DNA of 64,000 bases from DASTSN01 sp035760665. GTDB taxonomy: Bacteria; Bacteroidota; Bacteroidia; Chitinophagales; Chitinophagaceae. The notes under the pieces are model-generated. The model was not told where the DNA came from, did not search any database, and saw nothing but the letters and a program-made list of their open reading frames with translations. Position 1 is the stretch's first letter. Every line of letters starts with the position of its first letter. The DNA is taken from the NCBI GenBank assembly GCA_035760665.1, contig DASTSN010000016.1, forward strand, positions 1 through 64,000, in the 5' to 3' direction. This document shows positions 9,066 to 16,596 of the stretch, piece after piece. Position numbers and translations under genes: made by a program.

Positions 9066-9369
9066 ATCATGGAGTAGCTGGCTTACGGTTTTTCCGCCAT
9101 GCACACCTGCTTAACATTGAGTTAATAATTTGATAACATAAGACCCCGCCCATCCTGTATTTCTGTATCAATAAGATAATCAACCATTTATAACATAGCA
9201 GCCGCCTGCTATCCCCGATCGTTCTTGTGCAACTATTGGTGAGACAACAGGACCTTGACTTTTGAAATCAAAAATAGATTTAATTGCATAGGCGTTACGG
9301 ATTAGTTGGGATGCCGTTAAATTCTACCTACTGAAAATCCTCATCATTCCACCAGTAAAAATTTTCAGT
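9066..9369. other. Regulatory intergenic region ahead of the 115-residue gene
   Basis: This 304-base stretch has no gene. It holds a Pho-box-like array of three 11-bp repeats at 9111-9143, a -7-like TATTTCTG at 9158-9165, and a 10-bp inverted repeat that ends on the start codon at 9370. Nothing else is recognised. Confidence 0.6.
9111..9143 (+). promoter_or_regulatory. Candidate Pho box (three 11-bp direct repeats)
   Basis: Three units follow one another exactly every 11 bases: TTAACATTGAG, TTAATAATTTG and ATAACATAAGA. They resemble the array in front of the porin-pst genes (unit GTAACATTnnn). An 11-bp period is the hallmark of PhoB-type binding sites. A TATTTCTG, one base off TAnnTTTG, follows 15 bases later at 9158-9165. 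Weaker than the 9878 array. Confidence 0.5.
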
Positions 9370-9370
9370 A
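9329..9370 (+). promoter_or_regulatory. Hairpin reaching into the start codon of the 9370 gene
   Basis: A perfect 10-bp inverted repeat (TACTGAAAAT at 9329-9338 and ATTTTCAGTA at 9361-9370) encloses a 22-base loop. Its 3' arm covers the nine bases just upstream of the ATG and the A of the ATG. It could limit translation, or be a protein-binding site. Confidence 0.45.
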
Positions 9371-9717
9371 TGAATCCAGCAGAAAAAATCAACCAGATTA
9401 AACAGGAAATTCAGTCCTCAACGATTGAAACCTACAGCAAGCCCGGACAGTCATTACTGAACAAGATCGAGGAAATTAAAGCCTTAATGGTGGCTGTATA
9501 CGAAAACAATGAAGGTTTGAATAAATACATGATCCGCCTGCCGCTTTGGCTGATTGATATTAACCTGATCAACTTCAAAAGTTTCCCGGAAGTGAAAGAC
9601 CAGGAGATGAAAACCGGCATTCTTAATAATCTCAAACGAATCACCAACAACGCGATCGAACTGTTCGAAAAAGCCTGTACGGAACAAAAACCCCTGCAGC
9701 ACGCTTATACCGCCTGA
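9370..9717 (+). CDS. Hypothetical protein, likely phosphate-regulated
   Basis: I do not recognise this 115-residue soluble protein. It has no signal peptide or membrane helix, is probably mostly helical, and carries a hydrophobic segment IRLPLWLIDINLINF near the middle. A Pho-box-like array lies about 230 bases upstream and a hairpin covers the start codon. The next gene on the same strand is the porin of the pst cluster, which has its own Pho box, so this gene is probably a separate transcript of the same response. Whether it acts in phosphate metabolism is inference from position and the repeat array. Confidence 0.65.
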   Translation: MNPAEKINQIKQEIQSSTIETYSKPGQSLLNKIEEIKALMVAVYENNEGLNKYMIRLPLWLIDINLINFKSFPEVKDQEMKTGILNNLKRITNNAIELFEKACTEQKPLQHAYTA

Positions 9718-9877
9718 AATTCTTTTTCTGTTTAATTACCTGTTATAAAATAGCCTTTCAGGAGCTTATTACATGCTTCTTATAAAATAATAACGACCTG
9801 TCAAAAGACTTGCATCAAGGATTCGCAGGAAATGATCCGCATTTTTATGCAGGTTTTTTTCGTAAACGATGATTTTG

Positions 9878-9921
9878 TTAACATTAAGGTAACATTGCGG
9901 TAACATTCCAGTAATTGCTTC
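9878..9921 (+). promoter_or_regulatory. Pho-box-like array ahead of the porin-pst operon
   Basis: Four units repeat with an exact 11-base period: TTAACATTAAG, GTAACATTGCG, GTAACATTCCA and a weaker GTAATTGCTTC. This is the geometry of PhoB binding sites (7-bp core plus 4-bp spacer). A TTCTTTTG (one base off TAnnTTTG) follows at 9926-9933, so the array takes the place of a -33 element, as expected for an activator-dependent promoter. The predicted leader to the ATG at 9989 is about 50 bases. Confidence 0.75.
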
Positions 9922-9988
9922 TTTCTTCTTTTGTGCCCAATCACACGAGGCGCAAGCCTTGCTTTAAAAAACTGCAAACTCTACTTCT

Positions 9989-11206
9989 ATGCTACAAAAC
10001 AGGGGATTCCTGCGGGCCTCCTTTGCTATTGCCTTACTATTTCTTTTCAGTTCTTTGAAAGCGCAATTCCTTTTAAACTCAGATTCGGCTTTTAAAGCCG
10101 GTAGCCCGAATTCAGGGCGAATCTGGGGATATGCCTTCGGGGATTTTTATTACAAAGCTCACCGGGATTCGATGAACCGGGGTGGTGCGAACCAGTATAC
10201 GGGTATTCCGGCCAACCGCACTGCTTTCCAGTTTCGCCGTATTTACCTGGGATACGATTACAACATTTCAAAAAAATTTGCTGCCGAACTGTTGCTGGCC
10301 GCTGAAGATAATGCTCCGGCAGGAAACCCGCCTTCTTCCGGCAGTATGAGCGGTGATCTGTTATCCAATAATAAACTGACATTTTATATCAAACTGGCAA
10401 ATATCCGCTGGAAAAATATCTGGAAAGGTACAGACCTTGTTGTGGGGCAGGTGGCACCACCTACGTTCCCATTGCTGTCGGAAAGAATATGGAATTACCG
10501 TTCCGTTGAACGCACAATAGCTGATATCAGGCGCCTACCTTCCTACGACCTGGGTGCAGAATTGCAGGGCAAGTTTGATGCCGCCGGCAATTATGGTTAC
10601 AACCTAATGGTTGGTAACAGCAGCCAAGCAAGACCTGAATCAGACAACTTCAAAACCTTTTACGGCGACGTATATGCGATGTTCCTGGATAAAAAAATTA
10701 TCGTTGACCTATATGCTGATTACCAGCGTATGAACTGGACGTCCAGTTTTCATCATGCCAGGAATATGGTAAAAGCCTTTGCCGCTTACAACACACCGGC
10801 GCTGACGGTTGGCGTGGAAGCATTTATCAACAATGGCAAACAGGATGTAATAGCTGAAACAGCTAACAGGCGTGACACGCTGAATGCAACAGCCGAAGGT
10901 ATTTCTGTTTATGTTCACGGTAACATTATCCCTGATAAGCTTCGGTTTTTTACCCGCTTCGATGCTTACAATCCCGATACAAAATTTGACAATACAACCT
11001 ATTTTAAATACACCGGGTTAACTGCCACCTATGAACCTAATAACAAAGAACAATTTATAACGGCAGGACTTGATTTTACCCCGGCTAGGAATGTTCATTT
11101 TATGCCCAATATCTGGTACAACAGGTATAGAGCCGAGCAATCCAGCCACGAAACTGATCATGACCTGGTATACAGAATGACATTCTTTTTTGTATTTGGT
11201 AAATAA
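9989..11206 (+). CDS. Outer-membrane porin of the phosphate regulon (OprO/OprP-like)
   Basis: A 405-residue outer-membrane beta-barrel with a signal peptide (about residues 1-26, ending LKAQ). The body is rich in alternating aromatic strands and ends with phenylalanine-rich residues (MTFFFVFGK), as barrel proteins need for assembly. A segment RRIYLGYDYNISKKF near residue 88 is typical of the phosphate-selective porin O/P group. It is followed 48 bases later by pstS and preceded by a Pho-box-like array, so it most likely lets phosphate cross the outer membrane when phosphate is scarce. Selectivity for phosphate is inferred from context. Confidence 0.82.
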   Translation: MLQNRGFLRASFAIALLFLFSSLKAQFLLNSDSAFKAGSPNSGRIWGYAFGDFYYKAHRDSMNRGGANQYTGIPANRTAFQFRRIYLGYDYNISKKFAAELLLAAEDNAPAGNPPSSGSMSGDLLSNNKLTFYIKLANIRWKNIWKGTDLVVGQVAPPTFPLLSERIWNYRSVERTIADIRRLPSYDLGAELQGKFDAAGNYGYNLMVGNSSQARPESDNFKTFYGDVYAMFLDKKIIVDLYADYQRMNWTSSFHHARNMVKAFAAYNTPALTVGVEAFINNGKQDVIAETANRRDTLNATAEGISVYVHGNIIPDKLRFFTRFDAYNPDTKFDNTTYFKYTGLTATYEPNNKEQFITAGLDFTPARNVHFMPNIWYNRYRAEQSSHETDHDLVYRMTFFFVFGK

Positions 11207-11254
11207 AAAAGTTTTAAAGACATACTTACATTTTTAAACAACAAGCAGAATAAT

Positions 11255-12346
11255 ATGAAACACGCAACACAAGTTATCAGGGGTTTTGCACTGGCAGCCT
11301 CCCTTGCTTTGTTCGCAGGAATAACATCATGCAACAGTGGTTCCGGCGACGGTAGCGGATCTGCCAAAGATGACAATATGTTACTGGGTGCTGGCAGTAC
11401 ATTTGACAATCCGCTTTTTTCCAAAATGTTTTCTGAATACAACAAAGCCACCGGCGTAAAGGTGAATTACCAATCGATTGGCTCCGGAGGCGGTATTTTA
11501 CAACTAACCAATAAAACGGTAGACTTTGGTGCTTCTGACGCCCCACTGAATCCCACACAGGATTCCGCTGCCGGTGCACCGGTTCTTCATATCCCCATTA
11601 CAGCAGGTGCCGTGGTTTTAAGCTACAACCTTCCTGATGTAAAAGATACTTTGCAACTAACGCCGTCCGTTATTGCGGATATTTTTTTAGGGAAAATCAC
11701 CAAATGGGATGATGCACAAATTTCGGCGATCAACCCCGGGGTAAAACTGCCTTCATTACCCATCCTGGTGGCTCACCGCTCTGATGGCAGCGGCACCACG
11801 AATATTTTCACCACATACCTTACAAAAGTGAGCGATGAGTGGAATACGAAGGTTGGAAAAGGAAACTCTGTAAACTGGCCGGCCGGTCTTGGTGGAAAAG
11901 GTAACGAAGGTGTTGCTGGTACCGTGAAACAAACACAAGGGGCAATTGGTTATATCGAACTTGCCTATGCCATTCAAAATAAAATGCCATATGCGAAAGT
12001 GCAGAACAAAGCCGGAAATTTTATCGTTCCCAATATTGCCAGTGTGACTGCTGCAGCCGATATAGATATCCCTGCGGATTCCAAAGTATCCCTAACCAAT
12101 ACGGAAGCGGCACAGGGCTATCCGATTGCCGGTTTTTCCTGGATTGTGTTGTATAAGGAACAAAATTATAATAAGCGTTCACTGGACCGGGTTACTAAAA
12201 TGGTAAAGATGATTTCATGGATGATTCACGAGGGTCAGCAATACAGTGCGCCGCTTGATTATGCGCCATTGTCAACTGCCGCCACGAATGTAGGGGATGC
12301 TATTTTGAAATCGGTTACTTTTGACGGTAAACCTGTTTTACAGTAG
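11255..12346 (+). CDS. pstS: Phosphate ABC transporter substrate-binding lipoprotein PstS
   Basis: A 363-residue periplasmic phosphate-binding protein. The N terminus is a lipoprotein signal with a cysteine at ITSC (about residue 26), followed by a flexible Gly/Ser stretch. The mature part starts with the family pattern LLGAGSTFDNPLFSKMF and contains YQSIGSGGGI, DFGASDAPL and AHRSDGSGTTNIFTTYL, which form the phosphate pocket. It ends with YAPLSTA, also usual. It is the second gene of the porin-pst-phoU operon. A 28-bp palindrome downstream may keep pstS mRNA more abundant than the permease mRNA. Confidence 0.95.
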   Translation: MKHATQVIRGFALAASLALFAGITSCNSGSGDGSGSAKDDNMLLGAGSTFDNPLFSKMFSEYNKATGVKVNYQSIGSGGGILQLTNKTVDFGASDAPLNPTQDSAAGAPVLHIPITAGAVVLSYNLPDVKDTLQLTPSVIADIFLGKITKWDDAQISAINPGVKLPSLPILVAHRSDGSGTTNIFTTYLTKVSDEWNTKVGKGNSVNWPAGLGGKGNEGVAGTVKQTQGAIGYIELAYAIQNKMPYAKVQNKAGNFIVPNIASVTAAADIDIPADSKVSLTNTEAAQGYPIAGFSWIVLYKEQNYNKRSLDRVTKMVKMISWMIHEGQQYSAPLDYAPLSTAATNVGDAILKSVTFDGKPVLQ

Positions 12347-12385
12347 TCTCTCCAGGCAAACAGACTCATTTTACAATTCAAACCG

Positions 12386-12413
12386 CATTACCCCGGTCAT
12401 GACCGGGGTAATG
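12386..12413 (+). other. Perfect 28-bp palindrome between pstS and pstC
   Basis: The sequence is CATTACCCCGGTCA followed at once by its reverse complement. As RNA it folds into an 11-bp GC-rich stem with a TCATGA loop. No T-run follows, so it is not a standard terminator. Hairpins here often stabilise the upstream message or partly stop transcription. Confidence 0.7.
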
Positions 12414-12424
12414 GATAAGAAAAG

Positions 12425-13339
12425 ATGATTACCGCAGCGAAGACAGCCAGGAAGAAAAAAAGTTCCCTCCGGCAGATCCGGGTGGAAAAAATATTCAGGG
12501 GAGGTCTTGTCCTTACAGGTCTTTCACTGGTGATACTGGTACTGGCCATCATGCTTACACTGGTTGTGCAATCAGTGCCTGCCATCAAACAAATGGGGGC
12601 AGGATTCATCTGGGGCAAAACCTGGGATCCGGTCAGGAATATTTATGGTGCATTCCCGTTTTTACTAGGAACGTTACTGACCTCGTTTATGGCCTTACTG
12701 ATCTCCATCCCGTTTTCCATCGGTGTAGCTATTTTCCTGGGAGAATATTATCCAAATGGGTGGTTTGCCAATTTATTAAAAAACCTTGTGGAATTAATTG
12801 CCGCCGTTCCTTCCGTGATTTATGGTTTCTGGGGGCTGGCGGTATTGGTGCCACTTGTCAGAACCTTTGAAACAAAAATAGGTGTTGCGCCAGTGGGTGT
12901 CGGCATTTTTACTTCATCCCTGATCCTGGCAACAATGATCATTCCTTATGCCGCATCGCTGGGGCGTTCTGTAATTCAAATGGTTCCCTCCACATTAAAG
13001 GAAGGTGCTTATGCACTTGGTGCTACACGTTGGGAAGTGATCCGTTCAGTCATTATTCCCTATACCAAGTCGGGGCTGTTTGCGGGCATTTTACTGTCGC
13101 TGGGCCGCGCATTGGGAGAAACGATGGCCGTCACCATGGTAATCGGCAACACCAGCCTGGTGCCCAAAAGTATTTTCTCACCGGGTAATACCATGGCCAG
13201 TGTGATTGCCAATGAATTTACGGAAGCGGATCATCCCACTTACCTGGCGGCATTGATCGAACTTGGGCTGGTTTTATTCGTGGTAACTGTTATCATTAAC
13301 ATGATAGGAAAAAAAGTAATCAGCCGTTTTACAAATTAA
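12425..13339 (+). CDS. pstC: Phosphate ABC transporter permease PstC
   Basis: An inner-membrane permease of 304 residues with six expected helices; the first hydrophobic segment is near residues 27-50. The family features are clear: GAFPFLLGTLLTS, AVPSVIYGFWGL, and the EAA coupling loop EGAYALGATRWEVIRSVIIPY that docks onto the ATPase PstB. It forms a dimer with PstA. It lies 78 bases after pstS, across the palindrome, and seven bases ahead of pstA. Confidence 0.95.
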   Translation: MITAAKTARKKKSSLRQIRVEKIFRGGLVLTGLSLVILVLAIMLTLVVQSVPAIKQMGAGFIWGKTWDPVRNIYGAFPFLLGTLLTSFMALLISIPFSIGVAIFLGEYYPNGWFANLLKNLVELIAAVPSVIYGFWGLAVLVPLVRTFETKIGVAPVGVGIFTSSLILATMIIPYAASLGRSVIQMVPSTLKEGAYALGATRWEVIRSVIIPYTKSGLFAGILLSLGRALGETMAVTMVIGNTSLVPKSIFSPGNTMASVIANEFTEADHPTYLAALIELGLVLFVVTVIINMIGKKVISRFTN

Positions 13340-13345
13340 CCGCGC

Positions 13346-14191
13346 ATGAAGACATCGCTTAAATTCAGGATTGGCAAAAGCGGGATATTCCAGGCCATCA
13401 CCATCTTTTTCTCGGTGGCCTGTATTCTACCGTTGCTGGCTATTTTGTATTATATCATTAAGGCGGGTATCCAACGAATTAACTGGCAGTTTTTTGTAGA
13501 ACTACCGAAACCCGTCGGCGAAGCAGGTGGTGGTATTGCCAATGCTCTCGTGGGCAGCTTATTAATTATAGTCGTGGCAGCGCTCATAGCCATACCGGTT
13601 GGTATTTTATGCGGTATTTATTTAAGTGAAAACAAAAACAGCCGGCTGGCGTACTGGAGCCGTTTGTCTGTTGACATTTTGCAGGGTATCCCCTCCATTG
13701 TGGTGGGAATTGTATGTTATTTCTGGCTGGTTAAGCCGTTTGGCAGCTTCTCTGCTGTTTCCGGTAGCGTAGCGCTTGCCATTATGATGTTGCCGATTGT
13801 CATCCGTTCCACGGAAGAGACTTTACGTTTATTACCCGATTCCCTGAAAGAAGCGGCTTTTGCACTGGGTATGCCTTTTCACAGGGTCATCCTGAAAGTG
13901 GTGGTACCCTGTGGCATCAGCGGCATCCTTTCGGGGGTAATGTTGTCTGTAGCAAGAATCGCCGGAGAGACGGCTCCTCTGCTTTTCACTGCTTTTGGCA
14001 ACCCGTATCTGAGCACCAATATTGGACGGCCCATGCAAAGCCTGCCTTTATTAATTTTCAATTATGCCACCAGCCCATATAACGACTGGCATGATCTTGC
14101 CTGGGGAGCATCGGTTGTGCTGCTGGCATTTGTCTTATTCTTAAATATTTTTACAAAGCTCATGACAAGTAAATGGAAAGTACAGTTATAA
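13346..14191 (+). CDS. pstA: Phosphate ABC transporter permease PstA
   Basis: The second permease subunit, 281 residues with about six membrane helices. It shows the PstA pattern GGIANALVGSLLII, the segment QGIPSIVVGIVCYFWL, and the EAA loop KEAAFALGMPFHRVILKVVVP. It ends with a tail that overlaps the pstB start by 19 bases, so the two are translationally coupled and made in fixed proportion. Confidence 0.95.
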   Translation: MKTSLKFRIGKSGIFQAITIFFSVACILPLLAILYYIIKAGIQRINWQFFVELPKPVGEAGGGIANALVGSLLIIVVAALIAIPVGILCGIYLSENKNSRLAYWSRLSVDILQGIPSIVVGIVCYFWLVKPFGSFSAVSGSVALAIMMLPIVIRSTEETLRLLPDSLKEAAFALGMPFHRVILKVVVPCGISGILSGVMLSVARIAGETAPLLFTAFGNPYLSTNIGRPMQSLPLLIFNYATSPYNDWHDLAWGASVVLLAFVLFLNIFTKLMTSKWKVQL

Positions 14192-14931
14192 AAAGTAAAG
14201 ATTTTAACGCCTATTTCGGTGACAACCACGTTGTGAAAAATGTAAACATTTCAATTACCAACAATACCGTGGTGGCTGTCATGGGTCCTTCCGGGTGTGG
14301 GAAAACCACTTTCCTGCGCGGCATTAACCGCATGCATGAACTGGTACCCGGCGCCTCCACCAAAGGTGAAATTTTACTGAAAGGAGAGAATGTATACGGC
14401 ATGCACCCTATCCTGGTACGTCAAAAGATCGGCATGGTGTTTCAACGGCCCAACCCCTTCCCCAACCTGAGTATTTACGACAATGTGATTGCCGGCTATA
14501 AACTGAACGGCATTAAATTACCAAAGGGAGAAAAAGACCGGATTGTGGAACATTCTCTCACCCGCGTGGCTTTATGGAAAGAGGTAAAAGATTCCCTGAA
14601 CAAAAAAGGGTCATTCTTGTCCGGTGGTCAGCAGCAGCGGCTTTGTATTGCCCGGGCCGTGGCAATGGAGCCGGAAGTGCTTTTATTTGATGAACCTACT
14701 TCCGCGCTGGATCCCGTTTCCACGTCCACTGTTGAAGAGCTTTTTCATGAACTGAAAAATAATTATACACTCATCATCGTTACGCACAATATGCAACAGG
14801 CCGCCCGGGTAAGTGACCGCACTGCGTTTTTTTATATGGGAGAACTGGTGGAGTATGACGACACCAAGCAGATGTTTACCAACCCCAAGGATGTGCGGAC
14901 GCAAAACTATATTACCGGCCGCTTTAGCTAA
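14173..14931 (+). CDS. pstB: Phosphate ABC transporter ATP-binding protein PstB
   Basis: The ATPase that drives phosphate import, 252 residues. Walker A is GPSGCGKTT (about residue 38), the Q-loop sits in VFQRPNPFPNLSIYDN, the ABC signature is LSGGQQQRLCIARA, Walker B is VLLFDEPTSALDP and the switch histidine is in TLIIVTHNMQQAARVSD. The motif MVFQRPNPFP is specific to PstB among ABC ATPases. It starts inside the pstA end and is followed 18 bases later by phoU. Confidence 0.96.
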   Translation: MESTVIKSKDFNAYFGDNHVVKNVNISITNNTVVAVMGPSGCGKTTFLRGINRMHELVPGASTKGEILLKGENVYGMHPILVRQKIGMVFQRPNPFPNLSIYDNVIAGYKLNGIKLPKGEKDRIVEHSLTRVALWKEVKDSLNKKGSFLSGGQQQRLCIARAVAMEPEVLLFDEPTSALDPVSTSTVEELFHELKNNYTLIIVTHNMQQAARVSDRTAFFYMGELVEYDDTKQMFTNPKDVRTQNYITGRFS

Positions 14932-14949
14932 AGACCAAACTTTACCGTT

Positions 14950-15615
14950 ATGACACAATTCGAAATAGAAATGCAGGGTGTTCGTACTGAACTGACCAAT
15001 ATGTGGCAACTGGTCATCTCCCAGCTTTCCAAAGTTAAAGATGCCCTTCTCCAGTTTGATAAAGACCTGGCCAGAGAAGTTGTACAAACCGAAAAAAGAG
15101 TCAATGCATTTGAATTAAAAATTGACCGGGATTGTGAAAATATTTTTGCCCTCTTTTGTCCTGTGGCAGTCGACCTGCGATTTCTGTTATCGGTGTTGAA
15201 AATAAACAATAACCTTGAGCGGATTGGCGATATTGCCGAAGGTATTGCCAAATACATCACCGACTCACCGGCAAAATTTAATGATACCCTGCTGGAATCC
15301 ACCGAACTGGTAAATATGATGGATTTATCGGCAGACATACTGAAAGATGCCCAGGTGGCATTTGAAAATGAGAATACGATTTTAGCCCGAACCATTTTCT
15401 CCCGCGATGAAGTGCTCGATACCATTAATAAAAAAGCCGACGAACGGATTGCTCATTACATACAGGCAAACCCAGCCGGCATCTATGAGGCCTTGTATGC
15501 ACTCTCCATCATCCGGAAACTGGAACGAGTGGGCGACCAGTCAAAAAATATCGCCGAAGAAATTATTTTTTATTTTGAAGCCAAGGTGCTGAAACACCAG
15601 AAAGGACTTTTATAA
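14950..15615 (+). CDS. phoU: Phosphate signalling protein PhoU
   Basis: A 221-residue, all-helical protein with two PhoU domains (about 12-100 and 118-205), each with a metal-binding E/DxxxD pattern (NNLERIGDIAEGIAKY and RKLERVGDQSKNIAEE). By family knowledge PhoU links the Pst transporter to the PhoR sensor kinase and represses the regulon when phosphate is plentiful. It is the last gene of the operon; phoB and phoR are not in this window. It is convergent with the beta-lactamase-like gene, 33 bases away. Confidence 0.95.
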   Translation: MTQFEIEMQGVRTELTNMWQLVISQLSKVKDALLQFDKDLAREVVQTEKRVNAFELKIDRDCENIFALFCPVAVDLRFLLSVLKINNNLERIGDIAEGIAKYITDSPAKFNDTLLESTELVNMMDLSADILKDAQVAFENENTILARTIFSRDEVLDTINKKADERIAHYIQANPAGIYEALYALSIIRKLERVGDQSKNIAEEIIFYFEAKVLKHQKGLL

Positions 15616-15648
15616 ATGGACTGCCTGCTGCCGGCCAGGAGTACTTTT

Positions 15649-16584
15649 TTATTTACCCGAACTGATATACCGATACACTATTTCTGAAACAAGCGCCAGG
15701 GATTGTACCGCTGCATCCGCATCCGTTAGATTTTTTGAGAGTAAGACCAGCACGTATTTACGGCCGTGTGGTAAAAACACAATTCCTGCATCGTGCTGTA
15801 CACCTGTTATAAAACCGGTTTTGTGCGCCACTTTGATGTTCGGCGGCAGATTAGCGGGGATTATTTCATTAAACTGCTGATCCATCAAAATCCTGATCAT
15901 TTCGCTGCAGGATTGTTTGTCAACGATCTTGCCATCAGCTATTTTTTCCAGTAATATCAGCAGGTCAAAGGCCGAAGTTGTATTATTCAATCCCTGATCA
16001 AAAGCCTTGTTGTCTTCCACTCCGCGCAGTACCTGCATGTCATTTGCCCCGGCTGTTTTCAGAGTTGACATAATATTGGCGGGACTTACTTTTTCCATCA
16101 GAAGATTTGTGGCCAGGTTGCTGCTAATGGTAATCATCTGGTAGAGCAAATCACCGACAGATCGTTTTTCGCCAATATGCCGGTACAATGTTGCATCGCT
16201 GTCGTCCGTCGAATCAAGTTCATAAGGGCTGCCATCAACAATACTGGCAAACTGTTTCTTTATTATAATAGAATCGTTTAAAGAGAGCCTGTGCTCTTTA
16301 GCCTCTTTGAACACTTCAATCATCACGGGCACTTTCATCGTACTGGCAGCATGGAAAAGTTCATGTTCATTGATCAGCAAAACCTTCCCGCTGGTCAAAT
16401 CTTTACATGCAACGGCAAAGGTTCCTTGCTGTCGATTTACTATTTCAATAATTTGTTGTCTTAACTCATGCATATCTCCTGCCGGCTGACTTTTGATATT
16501 TAAAGAAAAACAAAGTACAGCACATATTGCTGATAGTAACCGGTTGAATATACAGACCTGTTTTCGAAACGAATGATTTAACAT
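15649..16584 (-). CDS. Class A beta-lactamase-like serine hydrolase
   Basis: A 311-residue exported serine hydrolase of the class A beta-lactamase group. The signal peptide covers about residues 1-33. The active-site serine is in STMK (Ser81, Lys84), the SxN motif appears as SSN in ITISSNLATN, and the KTG triad as HKTGFITG. The region where class A enzymes have the general-base glutamate reads GVEDNKAFDQGLNNTTS, so a Glu is available but the spacing differs from the classical ExxLN. It may hydrolyse beta-lactams or act on another amide or ester. It follows the sialate esterase gene by 12 bases and is probably cotranscribed. Confidence 0.82.
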   Translation of the reverse strand: MLNHSFRKQVCIFNRLLSAICAVLCFSLNIKSQPAGDMHELRQQIIEIVNRQQGTFAVACKDLTSGKVLLINEHELFHAASTMKVPVMIEVFKEAKEHRLSLNDSIIIKKQFASIVDGSPYELDSTDDSDATLYRHIGEKRSVGDLLYQMITISSNLATNLLMEKVSPANIMSTLKTAGANDMQVLRGVEDNKAFDQGLNNTTSAFDLLILLEKIADGKIVDKQSCSEMIRILMDQQFNEIIPANLPPNIKVAHKTGFITGVQHDAGIVFLPHGRKYVLVLLSKNLTDADAAVQSLALVSEIVYRYISSGK

Positions 16585-16596
16585 ATAAAATTTCCT

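Noticed and set aside
12386..12413. Palindrome between pstS and pstC as an intrinsic terminator
   Set aside because: No T-run follows on the plus strand and the operon continues, so full termination is unlikely.
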